Source of the DNA: Cellulosimicrobium sp. Marseille-Q4280
Lineage (GTDB): Bacteria; Actinomycetota; Actinomycetes; Actinomycetales; Cellulomonadaceae
Length of the DNA: 64,000 nt
Direction of reading: 5' to 3'
NCBI RefSeq assembly: GCF_943181405.1
Contig: NZ_CALPBY010000005.1
Span: forward strand, 248,001 to 312,000
In this document: piece by piece, positions 23,535 through 32,853 of the stretch
Layout of the letters: every line of letters starts with the position of its first letter
Numbering within the stretch: position 1 is the first letter of the stretch
The notes under the pieces: model-generated
Seen by the model: the letters and a program-made list of their open reading frames with translations, nothing else
Database searches by the model: none
What the model was told of the DNA's origin: nothing
Translations under genes and position numbers: made by a program

Positions 23535-24383
23535 CTCTCCCTGGGTGCGCCGCACGCTGCGCGCCGTCGTGGTCGTGTACCTCGTGATGCTCGTGGGCTG
23601 GCCGCTGACCCTCGTGGTGCGCGGCGCGTTCGCCGACGGTCTCGAGACGCTGCGCACCGCGCTGTCCGACCCGAGCGTCGTCTTCGCGCTCCAGCTCACG
23701 GCGTCGGTCGCGGTGCAGGTCGTCGTGATCAACACGCTCTTCGGCGTCGGGATCTCGATGCTGCTCGTGCGCTACGACTTCCCCGGCAAGGCACTGCTCA
23801 ACGCGCTGCTCGACCTGCCGCTGTCCGTCTCGCCGATCGTCGTGGGTCTCGCGATCGTCCTCGTGTACGGCCAGGACGGCTGGTTCGGACCGACGCTCGA
23901 GGACGCGGGACTCCAGGTGGTCTTCGCACCACCCGGCATCGTCATGGCGACCGCGTTCGTGTGCCTGCCGCTGGTGATCCGCGAGGTCGTCCCCGTGCTG
24001 ACCGAGATCGGCACCGACGAGGAGCTCGCCGCGACGAGCCTCGGCGCCACGTGGTGGCAGACGTTCCGCCGCATCACGCTGCCCGCGATCAGGTGGGCGG
24101 TCGTGTACGGCGTCGTCCTCACGCTCGCCCGCGCGCTCGGCGAGTTCGGCGCGGTGAAGGTGGTCTCCGGGAACTTCGAGGGCCGCACCCAGACGTCGAC
24201 GCTCCTCGTCGAGCAGCGCTACCAGGACTTCGAGCAGGGCACCGCGTACGCGGTCGCGTTCCTCCTCGCGTCCGTCTCGGTCGCGTGCATCGTCGCGGTC
24301 ACCTTCCTGCGCTCGGACACGCCCACCGCCGTCGCTTCCCCGCCCGCCCCCGCACCACCCACCCCGCGAAGGCCGCCTCATGA
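23527..24383 (+). CDS. cysW: Sulfate ABC transporter permease CysW, apparent 3' frameshift
   Basis: Recognisable CysW residues run for about 275 codons with six membrane segments. The EAA loop is [21 protein letters not shown], and [13 protein letters not shown] is the family signature. The frame as sequenced has no stop here and runs on, out of frame with cysA, to 25611. Adding one C to the run at 24362-24365 would give an ending T-P-A-K-A-A-S and a TGA at 24381-24383, forming the usual ATGA overlap with cysA. The end given assumes that correction. Confidence 0.85.
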
Positions 24384-25411
24384 GCATCGAGATCCGGAAC
24401 GTCCGCAAGACCTTCGGCGACTTCGTCGCGCTCGACGACGTCTCCGTCTCCGTCCCGACCGGCCGCCTCACCGCGCTCCTCGGCCCGAGCGGCGGCGGGA
24501 AGTCGACGCTCCTGCGCGTCGTCGCGGGCCTCGAGCAGCCGGACTCCGGCACGGTCGAGATCGAGGGCCGGGACGCGACGAACCTGCCCGCCCGGCGGCG
24601 CAACGTCGGCTTCGTCTTCCAGCACTACGCCGCGTTCAAGCACCTGAGCGTCGCGCGCAACGTCGCCTTCGGGCTGGAGATCCGCCGCACGCCGAAGGCC
24701 GAGACCGCCGAGCGTGTCGACGAGCTGCTGCGCCTCGTCCACCTCGAGAGCTTCGCGCACCGGCTCCCGTCGCAGCTCTCGGGCGGGCAGCGCCAGCGCA
24801 TGGCGCTCGCCCGGGCGCTCGCGATCCGCCCGAGCGTCCTCCTGCTCGACGAGCCGTTCGGCGCGCTCGACGCGAAGGTCCGCAAGGAGCTGCGCGACTG
24901 GCTGCGCCGGCTGCACGACGAGATCCCGGTGACGACCGTGTTCGTCACGCACGACCAGGAGGAGGCTCTCGAGGTCGCCGACGAGATCGTCGTCGTCAAC
25001 GAGGGCCGGATCGAGCAGGTCGGCACGCCCGACGACCTCTACGACCGACCCGCGAACGACTTCGTCATGAGCTTCCTCGGCCCGGTCACGCGGCTCGGCG
25101 GGATCCTCGTCCGTCCGCACGACATCCACGTCGAGGTGCTGCCCGACGGCGCCCCTCCCGCGGGCGCCGAGGCTCACCCCGCCGACGGCCCGGGCGCGGG
25201 CGGTGCCGTGACCGGCGTCGTCTCGCGCACCACGCGCGTCGGCTTCGAGGTGCGCGCCGAGGTGACGGCCGAGGACGAGGTGGTGAGCGTCGTCGTGACG
25301 CGGGCCGAGGCCCGGACGCTGGGCCTGGAGGCCGGGGTCGCGGTGCGGCTCGCACCCGCGGAAGGCGCGCCGACGTCCCGGGTCCCGGCGGGAGTCGCCG
25401 GGGCGGTGTGA
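24380..25411 (+). CDS. cysA: Sulfate ABC transporter ATP-binding protein CysA
   Basis: 343 residues. The ATPase motifs are complete: Walker [11 protein letters not shown]-loop F-V-F-Q-H-Y, signature L-S-G-G-Q-R-Q-R, Walker B L-L-L-D-E-P-F and switch His in V-T-H-D-Q-E-E-A. The sequence [10 protein letters not shown] is characteristic of CysA. A C-terminal regulatory domain of about 110 residues follows. It energises CysT/CysW. ATG 24380 overlaps the inferred cysW stop. Confidence 0.95.
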   Translation: MSIEIRNVRKTFGDFVALDDVSVSVPTGRLTALLGPSGGGKSTLLRVVAGLEQPDSGTVEIEGRDATNLPARRRNVGFVFQHYAAFKHLSVARNVAFGLEIRRTPKAETAERVDELLRLVHLESFAHRLPSQLSGGQRQRMALARALAIRPSVLLLDEPFGALDAKVRKELRDWLRRLHDEIPVTTVFVTHDQEEALEVADEIVVVNEGRIEQVGTPDDLYDRPANDFVMSFLGPVTRLGGILVRPHDIHVEVLPDGAPPAGAEAHPADGPGAGGAVTGVVSRTTRVGFEVRAEVTAEDEVVSVVVTRAEARTLGLEAGVAVRLAPAEGAPTSRVPAGVAGAV

Positions 25412-25448
25412 ACCGGGTCGGCCGACGCACGAGCGCACCCCGCTCCCC

Positions 25449-25454
25449 TATCCT
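25449..25454 (+). promoter_or_regulatory. -10 box of leaderless promoter before the 25461 gene
   Basis: TATCCT ends 6 nt before GTG 25461, so the membrane protein gene has its own leaderless promoter despite lying only 49 bp after cysA. Confidence 0.5.
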
Positions 25455-25460
25455 GCGTCG

Positions 25461-26750
25461 GTGGACCGCACCCGCTCGCGTCACCGCCGCGAGCGCGGCA
25501 CCTTCCGGTTCGTCGAGGTCGTCCCCGGCCCCAGGCTGGCCGTCCTGGACGGCCTGGCGACGGCGAGCGGCGCGTTCCTCGGCGGGCTCGTGGTCGCCCT
25601 GTTCGCCCTGATGGGTGTCGTCGTCGGCGGTGGGGAGCTGCTCGGCGGGATGCGGTTCGAGCTCGAGGAGCTCGGGCGAGGCGTCCTCGGCTGGTGGGCC
25701 CTTCTCCTCGCCCTCGCCGCCGCCTTGTTCGTGCCGCTCCGCGCGGCCTCGACGTCGCTCCTCGCGCGCGATCTCGTCGACACGGGACGTCCTCGCACGC
25801 AGGTGCCGCCCCGCGCCGTCCGCGAGCGCGTCGCGCGGTCCAGCCCGCCCGGTGCGGTCACCGGGCTCCTGTGGACGACGCTCGGCGTCGCGGTGCTCGG
25901 TGGCGGCGGCATCGGCGCGGCGATGCTCGCGTCCGACGACGGGCACGGCCCCGCCGTCCTCCTCGCGGGGGTCGTGCTGGCGGCCGCGAGCGGGCTGGGA
26001 CTCGTCGCGACGCGCGGGTGGCGTGAGCGCTGGGAGGTGACGCAGCGGCGGGTCCGCACGACCTGGGGCGGGAACGAGGAGCGTGCCGCCGAGGCTGCCG
26101 AGCGGCGCGTGCGCTCGATGCTGGGCCCCGAGCCCGTCACCACGGAGGCCAGGGCACGCGAACGGGTCGGTGCCCGACGGCGGAGGGTGGCGAGCGCCGT
26201 CGTAGGGATCGGCGGAGCGGTCGGCTTCGTCATGTTCATGGCCGGCCTCCTCGTGCGCCAGCCCGGGAAGCGAGCCCCGCGCCGGTACTACGGTCCGGCG
26301 GGAGAGACGGCGATCGACGTGCTCGTCGGCGTCGGGGGCGCCCTCGTCGCCGCAGCGCTGCTCGCTCTCGTCCTCTGGCTCGCCGCGACGGTCGTCCGGG
26401 CCGCGCACCACGAGCGTCGGGTCCGCGCCGCGCTGCGGGTCGAGCCGCCGACGCGGACGCTGCCGGACGCCGTCGTGCTGGACGTCGCCCACGCGCAGCA
26501 CTCGGCAGCGGGTCGGGCGGCGATCGGCTGGATCGCGCTGCTCGGGCTCGTCTCCCCGGTCGCGGTCGCGGCGGTGTCCGGGAGCATCCCGGTGCTGTGG
26601 TCGGCGGGGGCCGTCCGCGCAGCGGCGGTCGCCGGTGTGCTGTCCGGCCTGGTCGCGGTGGGCTACGTCGTCGCCGACGTGCGACGCTCCGCCGTGCTCC
26701 GGGCGCAGGTCCGGTCCCGGTGGGCGCCGGGTGACGGGTCGCCCACCTGA
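25461..26750 (+). CDS. Multi-pass membrane protein, function unknown
   Basis: 429 residues. I do not recognise the family. About eight hydrophobic segments are visible, arranged in pairs (about residues 27-53, 70-90, 135-185, 235-260, 285-315, 345-405). They are separated by Arg/Glu-rich cytoplasmic stretches of about 50 residues, the longest at 185-235. There is no catalytic motif and no signal peptide. GTG 25461 is supported by the leaderless promoter. The gene converges with the next one, with 27 bp between them. Confidence 0.75.
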   Translation: MDRTRSRHRRERGTFRFVEVVPGPRLAVLDGLATASGAFLGGLVVALFALMGVVVGGGELLGGMRFELEELGRGVLGWWALLLALAAALFVPLRAASTSLLARDLVDTGRPRTQVPPRAVRERVARSSPPGAVTGLLWTTLGVAVLGGGGIGAAMLASDDGHGPAVLLAGVVLAAASGLGLVATRGWRERWEVTQRRVRTTWGGNEERAAEAAERRVRSMLGPEPVTTEARARERVGARRRRVASAVVGIGGAVGFVMFMAGLLVRQPGKRAPRRYYGPAGETAIDVLVGVGGALVAAALLALVLWLAATVVRAAHHERRVRAALRVEPPTRTLPDAVVLDVAHAQHSAAGRAAIGWIALLGLVSPVAVAAVSGSIPVLWSAGAVRAAAVAGVLSGLVAVGYVVADVRRSAVLRAQVRSRWAPGDGSPT

Positions 26751-26777
26751 GCGACGCCGGCCCAGCAGGTCCGTGGA

Positions 26778-27164
26778 TCAGCGACCGCGCAGGCTCCGGC
26801 GGTCGGCGATCACGGCCCACACACCGGCGACCGCGGCGCCGAGCGCCGTGCAGGTGAGGAGGATGACGGAGAAGTAGACGCCGGGCTTGAGCACGCCCTG
26901 CGCGGCGTCGGACTGCAGCCACGCGCCACCGACCCCGAGCCCGACCACGAGGCCGAGGACGATCCCCACCGTGAAGAACGCGCGGTAGCGCGGCGCACGA
27001 CGCACGGTCGTCGGGTCGACGACCTCCTCGATCTCGACCTCGTCGGCGGGCACGTCGGCCGCGTCGTCGGCGGTCGGCTGAGGGCCGGACATCGCGTCGG
27101 ACGCCGCGCCGCCGGGCCGGTCGTCGGACCGGTCGTGGGGAGCGGAGGACTGCTGGGAGCTCAC
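26778..27164 (-). CDS. Small two-TM membrane protein with acidic N-terminus
   Basis: 128 residues. A Ser/Asp/Glu-rich, probably disordered cytoplasmic N-terminus of about 55 residues is followed by R-R-A-P-R-Y-R-A-F and two membrane segments with small-residue motifs (G-L-V-V-G-L-G-V-G-G). It ends in a basic D-R-R-S-L-R. Proteins of this shape are conserved in actinobacteria without known function. GTG 27164 is preferred to the longer frame at 27215 because a TAGGGT box lies 7 nt upstream. Confidence 0.75.
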   Translation of the reverse strand: MSSQQSSAPHDRSDDRPGGAASDAMSGPQPTADDAADVPADEVEIEEVVDPTTVRRAPRYRAFFTVGIVLGLVVGLGVGGAWLQSDAAQGVLKPGVYFSVILLTCTALGAAVAGVWAVIADRRSLRGR

Positions 27165-27171
27165 GAGGACG

Positions 27172-27177
27172 ACCCTA
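27172..27177 (-). promoter_or_regulatory. -10 box of leaderless promoter before the 27164 gene
   Basis: Minus-strand TAGGGT ends 7 nt before the GTG start at 27164. Confidence 0.5.
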
Positions 27178-27214
27178 CCTGCGCTGCCTGGGAGCTCGAT
27201 GCGAGCCGGACGCA

Positions 27215-27252
27215 CCGCGACCCGGGTCCGTCGGACGGAACCCGGGTCGCGG
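27215..27252 (-). terminator. Terminator of the secreted nuclease gene
   Basis: CCGCGACCCGGGT (27215-27227) pairs with ACCCGGGTCGCGG (27240-27252); CCGT/ACGG extends the stem inside. It lies 26 nt beyond the nuclease stop codon. Confidence 0.8.
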
Positions 27253-27277
27253 TCTCGATCAGTGCGTCAGGGGCGCG

Positions 27278-30200
27278 TCACCCGCAGGTGATGCCCTCGA
27301 ACGTGACCTTGTGCTGCTCGTAGCGCGGCGTGGCGCCCGGCACGTACCCGGCGACGGTCACCGAGCCGTCGTCGAGCGAGGCCTGACGGGTCGCGTACGA
27401 CTGGTACGCCGCCGTCCCCGGCTGGACCGCGGCGAAGCGCTTCTCGCCGAACGGCGTGTAGTGCCGGACGTCGATCGCCACGTCCTCGCCGTTGGTGGCC
27501 CGCACCGCGAGGTAGGCCCTGCCCGCGAGGCAGCGTGCCTCGGCCGTCACCGTGAGGTCGACGCCCGTCGGCTGCTCGGCCGCCTCGACCGTCACGGGGA
27601 TCCGCGCGGTCGTGCCGCTCGGCTCCGCGACGACCCACAGGTCGTAGGCACCCTCCCCGGCGTCGTCCGGCACGGTCGCCGTGAGCGTCGCCGCCCCGTC
27701 GGTCACCGTGGCCGTCCCGACGGCGTCGCCCGGGTTCTCCGGGTCGAACACCCCGTCGGCCGGGACCAGGTACCCCGTGACCGCGGTGTTCTGCGGCGAC
27801 CCGAGCGACGTGAGGTCGAGGCGCGACAGCGCGACGCTGACGTCCTCGCCCGCCGTGACCGGGCCGGGCAGCGCGTCGACGACCACGCGCGACCGCGCGA
27901 ACGACGGCTCGATCGGGGCGTCCGCCGAGTTGTCCGCGAGGTACGCGATCCACGCGTCACGGTCCACGAGACCGGAGTCGCGCGGGTCCGTGCCCTCGGT
28001 GAACACCCGGAAGTTGTCACCGCCGGTCGCGAGGAACGAGAACGTCGCGACGCGGTACTCGCCCGCGGGGTCGATCGGCTCGCCGTCGATCGTCACGGAG
28101 AGCACGTTGTCACCAGGTGCGGCGTTGCCGTCCGCCGTCGCCGCCGTCCAGCTCACGTTGTCCGACAGGCCGAGCGCGAGGTACGGGCGGGACGGCCGGT
28201 TGCCGTTCGCGTCCGTCTGCCACTGCTGCTCGAGCATCGTCACGACCTGCTCGCCCGTGAGGGTCACAGTCCACAGGTTGTTGACGAACGGGAGCACCGC
28301 GTTCGCCTCGGCGTACGTGATGACGCCGTCGTCGCCGTAGAGCAGCTCGCCGCGCAGGCCGCCCGGGTTGACGACGCCGAAGTCGGCGCCCCCGCGGTCC
28401 GGGTCGGCGAGCGTGTCGCGCAACGAGTTCGCGACGAGGTTGCCGAGCGCCGACTCCGACGCGCGGTCGTCCCGACCGGTCGTCGGTGCCGGGCCGGACC
28501 CGACGTAGACGCCGTTCACGTACGAGCCGCCCGTGAAGGCGGTCGTGATGTCCGCGGTCACCTCGCCCACCGGCTGCGAGCCGATGACGTCGGCCTCGGC
28601 GAGCGCCGGGTCGAGCACGTCCTTGACCGCCTGCACGCGCGGGTAGGTCGCGACGAGCTGCTCCCACGGCGTCGTCGTGCGCGGCACGTTGACGACGTCG
28701 TAGCTCACGACGTCGGCCGTCGTGTCGTCGACCTCGAGCGTGACGTGGCCGATGTTCTCGCCGTAGCTCCCGGTCTGGATGACCGGGCGCGTGCGGGTCT
28801 CGTCACCGGGGACCGGCGCCTCCCACGCGTACTGCTTGTGGGTGTGGCCGTTGAAGATCGCGTCGACCGACGGCGCGGTGCCCTCGACGATCTCGGCGAA
28901 CGTGCCGCCTGCGGCGACCTCCTCCTCGAGCGTCGCGCCGTCGGGCGTACCCGCGCCCGCGCCCTCGTGGTAGAGCGCGACGAGCACCTCGGCCTCGCCG
29001 TTGGACTCGTCGCCGTCCTGGAGCTGGGCGGCCACCCGGTTCACGGCCTCGACGGGGTCGCCGAAGTCGAGGTCCGCGATGCCCGACGGCGTGACGAGCG
29101 TCGGGGTCTCCTCGGTCACCGCGCCGATGAGACCGACGCGCACGCCGTCGATCTCGAGCACGTCGTACTCGGGGAGCGCCGCGTCCTGCGTGCCCTTCAC
29201 GTAGACGTTCGCGCCGAGGTAGTCCCAGTCCGCCGCGTCCGTCACACGACCGGTGAGGTCGTCGAAGCCCTGGTCGAACTCGTGGTTGCCCACAGCGGAC
29301 GTCTCGAGGTCGAGGGCGTTGAGCACGTCGATCGTCGGCTGGTCCTGCTGCGACGCGGACGCGAACAGGGACGCCCCGATGTTGTCGCCGACGGAGATGA
29401 ACGCCGTGCCCTCGGGGTTCCCGGCGCGCAGCTGCTCGACCGTCCCGGCGAACGACAGGGTGTTGTTCGTGACGACCCCGGTCTGGGCGTTCGTCACGTA
29501 CGGCTCGATGCGGCCGTGGAAGTCGTTGATCGCGAGCAGGTCGATCGTCGTGGTGCCCGGCCCGACGTCGCCGCCCAGCTCGAGACCGACCAGGACCGGG
29601 TCGTGGTCGGACGACCGGAACGGCGTCGTGTCGTAGAGGATCGACGCGTTGTAGTTGTAGCGGCTGTACTCGTTCGCGATGGGCTCGACCGAGTTGACGT
29701 TCCACACGTCGGTGCCCGTCACGACGCCGGCGGCGGCCTCCGAGGCGAACACGTGGTCGAGCGACCCGACGTAGCCGTCGAAGAGGTAGGTCTGCTCGCC
29801 GGTCGTCGCGCCGAGGTCGACGTAGCCCGCGTCCTTGAGGACCTCGAGCGGGTCCTCCATCGAGTACGAGTTGAAGTCGCCTGCGAGCAGCACCTTGTCG
29901 GTCCCCGCGTCCGCCGCGACGTCCTCGGCGAAGCCGACGAGCGCCGTCGCCTGCGCGACGCGCGACGCGTTGAACGCGCCCTGCCCGTCGCCGGAGTCCT
30001 CGTCGCCCGGCAGGACGGGGTCGCCCGAGCCCTTGGACTTGAGGTGGTTCGCGACGACGAGCACGTCGTCGTCGGTCGTCGCCGACCCACCGGCCGGCTG
30101 GAACACCTGCGCGAGCGGCTCGCGCGCGTTGACGAACGCCGCGTCGTCGAGCAGGACCTGCGACTCGCCGACCGGCTCGGCCGCGTCGACCTGGTAGATG

Positions 30201-32116
30201 TAGGCGAGCCGGATGACGTCCTCGTCGTCGGGCAGCGCTGCCGGCGAGGGGACGAACGCCCACTCGTCGGCGCCCGCGGCGGCGTTGAGCGCGTCGACCA
30301 GGTCAGACAGCGCCTGGTCACGGTCCTTCCCGAACGGCGCGGAGTTCTCGATCTCCATGAGCGCGACCACGTCGGCGTCGAGCGCGTCGATCGCCGCGAC
30401 GATCTTGGTCTCCTGGCGCTCGAGGTTCGCCGCGTCCGCCGCGCCGCGCGCGGCACAGCCGGTGCGGACCGTGATCGGGTTGTCCGCGCGGTCCGTGTAG
30501 TACTGGCAGCCCGTGAGCTGGTCACCGGTCGTCGTGAAGTAGTTGAGGACGTTGAACGTCGCGACGCTCAGGTTCCCGCCCACCTCGGCGGGCGCGGCCT
30601 CGCGCGTGTCCTCGAACGTCGCCGGCTGGACCTCGTCGGCGTTGCCGCCGTCGCCCGCGCGCAGGTGCGTGAGCGGCTGGAAGGTCCACGCGTCGAACCG
30701 GTAGTCGAGGATCACCGCAGAGGTGAACGTGACGCCCGCACCGACGCGCGCCGGGGCGCCGCCCGTGAGGTAGGGCAGCGGGATCCCCTTGTTGGCGGCG
30801 CTGTTGAAGTTGGTCGTCGCCCCGTCGTCGAGCACGACACCGCGCGCAGCCCGGTCCGCGACCGCGGCCTGGGCCTCGCCGGACCCGGGGCGCCCGACCG
30901 ACGTCGGCTGGAGGAACGGGTCCGTCCCCGCGGCGAGCAGGAACGAGCCGTAGTAGTTCGTGTCGTAGTTGTCGGCGATCGTGAAGTCGCCCGCGGGCTG
31001 GACGAGCATGCCCTCGAGCGGCTCGCGCTCGGCGTCGGTCGCGGGGAACGCGACGTCGGCGGCCTTCACGGCCTCGGCGGGCTCGTCGAGCACCGACCAG
31101 CTGCTCGCACCGGGCGTGATCTGCGTGAGCGTGAAGTACTCCGAGACGGTGCCGGTGACCTCGACGTGGTCGCCGACCTCGAGCTGCTCGGCCGCGGCCT
31201 TCGAGTACACGAAGATCGCGTCGGACGCGTCGTGGTCGTCGCCCAGGTCTCCGCCCGTGCCCTCGGTCTGGACGTACAGGCCGTCGTAGCCGCCCGTCGG
31301 GTACGTGGCGGTGACGACGCCGCGCGTCGTGACGGTCTGCCCGACGAGCGGGCTGGCCGCCCCCGTGCCCTGGATGTCCGCGATCGGGACGACCTCGCCG
31401 GGCTCCGGATCGGGATCCGGGTCCGGGCCACCGTCGCCGCCGGAGCTCGTCGGCGTCACCGCGTCGAGGACCGCGAAGTCCGCCGCGTTGTCGTCGGTGT
31501 CCGCGAAGCCGGTCCGGTTGAGCGAGCCGCCCGCGGTGTTCGCCCGTCCCGCGGGCGCCGCGGCCGACTCGTAGGTGTTCGAGCTGCCGTAGCCGAGGAG
31601 GTCCACGACCTGGGCCTGCGCCCCGACGACGTCGCCCACCGGGAGGGTGACCGCGCCGGGCGCGGACACGAGGGCGATGGTGCCGTTCTGGCCCTGGAAG
31701 TTCAGCCCGCCGGAGGCGTCCGGCTCGGGCAGCGCCGCCCCGGTGCTGCCGTTCGACCCACCGGCGACGAGGTAGTAGCCACCCGCCTCGATGGTGCCGG
31801 TGAGCGCGACCGTGCCGTTGGAGGCACCGGTCCCCGTCGCGGACCGGTACTGGACGGACCAGCCGTCGAGCGTCACGTCCTGCGCGGTGGGGTTGTAGAG
31901 CTCCACGAACTTGTTCGTGAACGGGGCGTTGGCGCTGCCGCCGCTCAGGTAGGCCTCGTTGATCACGACGCCGGAGCCGTCGACGGCGGTCGGCAGGGAG
32001 CCCGCCGCGGTGGCGGCGGTCGCCGACAGGGGGACGGCGAGCGCCGCGCTCAGCGTCGCTGCCACCACCTTTCCCCGTCGGTTCCCGCGCTGCGGCGGGA
32101 GGTGGTGGTGGGACAC
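27278..32116 (-). CDS. Secreted ExeM/NucH-type nuclease fused to 5'-nucleotidase, with lamin-tail domain
   Basis: 1612 residues. The order is: signal peptide (about 1-38); lamin-tail domain (about 45-210, with V-I-N-E-A-Y and K-F-V-E-L-Y-N-P-T); acidic Pro-Asp linker; OB-fold domain (about 240-330); ExeM-like endo/exonuclease domain starting near 513 (S-V-A-T-F-N-V-L-N-Y-F, then A-L-M-E-I-E-N); metallophosphoesterase/5'-nucleotidase domain from about 855 (L-A-I-N-D-F-H-G-R, G-N-H-E-F-D); 5'-nucleotidase C-terminal domain from about 1175 (N-P-G-G-L-R-G-E-L); and a C-terminal Ig-like region. It could break down external DNA to nucleosides and phosphate. GTG 32116 has AAGGAG 5 nt upstream. No cell-wall anchor motif is visible. 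Confidence 0.92.
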   Translation of the reverse strand: MSHHHLPPQRGNRRGKVVAATLSAALAVPLSATAATAAGSLPTAVDGSGVVINEAYLSGGSANAPFTNKFVELYNPTAQDVTLDGWSVQYRSATGTGASNGTVALTGTIEAGGYYLVAGGSNGSTGAALPEPDASGGLNFQGQNGTIALVSAPGAVTLPVGDVVGAQAQVVDLLGYGSSNTYESAAAPAGRANTAGGSLNRTGFADTDDNAADFAVLDAVTPTSSGGDGGPDPDPDPEPGEVVPIADIQGTGAASPLVGQTVTTRGVVTATYPTGGYDGLYVQTEGTGGDLGDDHDASDAIFVYSKAAAEQLEVGDHVEVTGTVSEYFTLTQITPGASSWSVLDEPAEAVKAADVAFPATDAEREPLEGMLVQPAGDFTIADNYDTNYYGSFLLAAGTDPFLQPTSVGRPGSGEAQAAVADRAARGVVLDDGATTNFNSAANKGIPLPYLTGGAPARVGAGVTFTSAVILDYRFDAWTFQPLTHLRAGDGGNADEVQPATFEDTREAAPAEVGGNLSVATFNVLNYFTTTGDQLTGCQYYTDRADNPITVRTGCAARGAADAANLERQETKIVAAIDALDADVVALMEIENSAPFGKDRDQALSDLVDALNAAAGADEWAFVPSPAALPDDEDVIRLAYIYQVDAAEPVGESQVLLDDAAFVNAREPLAQVFQPAGGSATTDDDVLVVANHLKSKGSGDPVLPGDEDSGDGQGAFNASRVAQATALVGFAEDVAADAGTDKVLLAGDFNSYSMEDPLEVLKDAGYVDLGATTGEQTYLFDGYVGSLDHVFASEAAAGVVTGTDVWNVNSVEPIANEYSRYNYNASILYDTTPFRSSDHDPVLVGLELGGDVGPGTTTIDLLAINDFHGRIEPYVTNAQTGVVTNNTLSFAGTVEQLRAGNPEGTAFISVGDNIGASLFASASQQDQPTIDVLNALDLETSAVGNHEFDQGFDDLTGRVTDAADWDYLGANVYVKGTQDAALPEYDVLEIDGVRVGLIGAVTEETPTLVTPSGIADLDFGDPVEAVNRVAAQLQDGDESNGEAEVLVALYHEGAGAGTPDGATLEEEVAAGGTFAEIVEGTAPSVDAIFNGHTHKQYAWEAPVPGDETRTRPVIQTGSYGENIGHVTLEVDDTTADVVSYDVVNVPRTTTPWEQLVATYPRVQAVKDVLDPALAEADVIGSQPVGEVTADITTAFTGGSYVNGVYVGSGPAPTTGRDDRASESALGNLVANSLRDTLADPDRGGADFGVVNPGGLRGELLYGDDGVITYAEANAVLPFVNNLWTVTLTGEQVVTMLEQQWQTDANGNRPSRPYLALGLSDNVSWTAATADGNAAPGDNVLSVTIDGEPIDPAGEYRVATFSFLATGGDNFRVFTEGTDPRDSGLVDRDAWIAYLADNSADAPIEPSFARSRVVVDALPGPVTAGEDVSVALSRLDLTSLGSPQNTAVTGYLVPADGVFDPENPGDAVGTATVTDGAATLTATVPDDAGEGAYDLWVVAEPSGTTARIPVTVEAAEQPTGVDLTVTAEARCLAGRAYLAVRATNGEDVAIDVRHYTPFGEKRFAAVQPGTAAYQSYATRQASLDDGSVTVAGYVPGATPRYEQHKVTFEGITCG

Positions 32117-32358
32117 GCTGACTCCTTCATCTCGTGCGGACGGCCCCGGAGCCTCGCGTCGGTGCCAGGGCGCGGACGCGACATCCCTGATGCCAGGGTC
32201 ATCGCAGCGCACGCGGATGAACGGACGGTTGCTGCCGGATCACCACCGCGAGAACGACACCGCACGTCGTCGTGCCGCGTCGGCCCCGCGAGCGGCGGCC
32301 GATCATCCACCGGACGCTAGTCCCCCGGGCCGCCGGTCGCCAGGCCGGCGCCCAGAAC

Positions 32359-32374
32359 GTTACGCACCGGTAAC
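32359..32374. promoter_or_regulatory. Inverted repeat upstream of the nuclease gene
   Basis: GTTAC-N6-GTAAC lies in the 292-bp gap between the nuclease and the sterol-carrier gene, about 245 bp before the nuclease start. It is a possible operator; no regulator can be named. A second repeat, CCCTG-N4-CAGGG-like, is near 32190. Confidence 0.3.
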
Positions 32375-32408
32375 ACGTCGTCCCCGCAGCACTGTGGGCG
32401 GAGGTGCG

Positions 32409-32780
32409 TCAGCGGGGCCGGGCAGCCTGGAGCGGCAGGAGCCAGGACAGGTCGGCCCGCTCGCCCGACGCGCGGACCCGGCCGGCCGCGACCGCGTCCG
32501 CCCAGGCGAGCTCCCCCGTCGCGAGGCCGAGCCAGGTCTCCGTATCGGTCTCGACGACGTTGGGCGGCGTGCCCCGCGTGTGGCGCGGACCCTCGACGGC
32601 CTGGACGGCGCCCGCGGGCGGGACGCGCACCTCGACCGCATGGCCCGGCGCGATGCCGGCGAGCTCCTCGAGCGTGAACCGCACCGCGGTCGTCACGTCC
32701 CGGCGCTCGGCGTGCCCGTCGCGCCAGGCCGCGAGGGCGAGACGTCCGACGGCGGGGTCGGTGCGGCGTCGGGCTGGCAT
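32409..32780 (-). CDS. Sterol carrier family (SCP2-like) protein
   Basis: 123 residues, small and soluble. The layout fits the bacterial SCP2-like fold used by actinobacterial sterol carrier family proteins: an N-terminal helix, [12 protein letters not shown], an [13 protein letters not shown] strand-helix and [13 protein letters not shown]. These are thought to bind hydrophobic ligands; the ligand here is unknown. The ATG lies 6 nt after a TAGGCT -10 box, indicating a leaderless transcript. Confidence 0.8.
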   Translation of the reverse strand: MPARRRTDPAVGRLALAAWRDGHAERRDVTTAVRFTLEELAGIAPGHAVEVRVPPAGAVQAVEGPRHTRGTPPNVVETDTETWLGLATGELAWADAVAAGRVRASGERADLSWLLPLQAARPR

Positions 32781-32786
32781 GGGACC

Positions 32787-32792
32787 AGCCTA
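32787..32792 (-). promoter_or_regulatory. -10 box of leaderless promoter before the SCP gene
   Basis: Minus-strand TAGGCT ends 6 nt before ATG 32780. Confidence 0.5.
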
Positions 32793-32853
32793 GGCACCGC
32801 TCGGGCCCCGGCGTGCCGGACCACCCGTCACGTCACGGGGCGACGCGAAGGGA

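Noticed and set aside
24384-25611. C-terminal 400-residue extension of CysW
   Set aside because: It overlaps cysA in another frame, is Arg/Pro-rich and is best explained by a one-base deletion that removes the natural stop.
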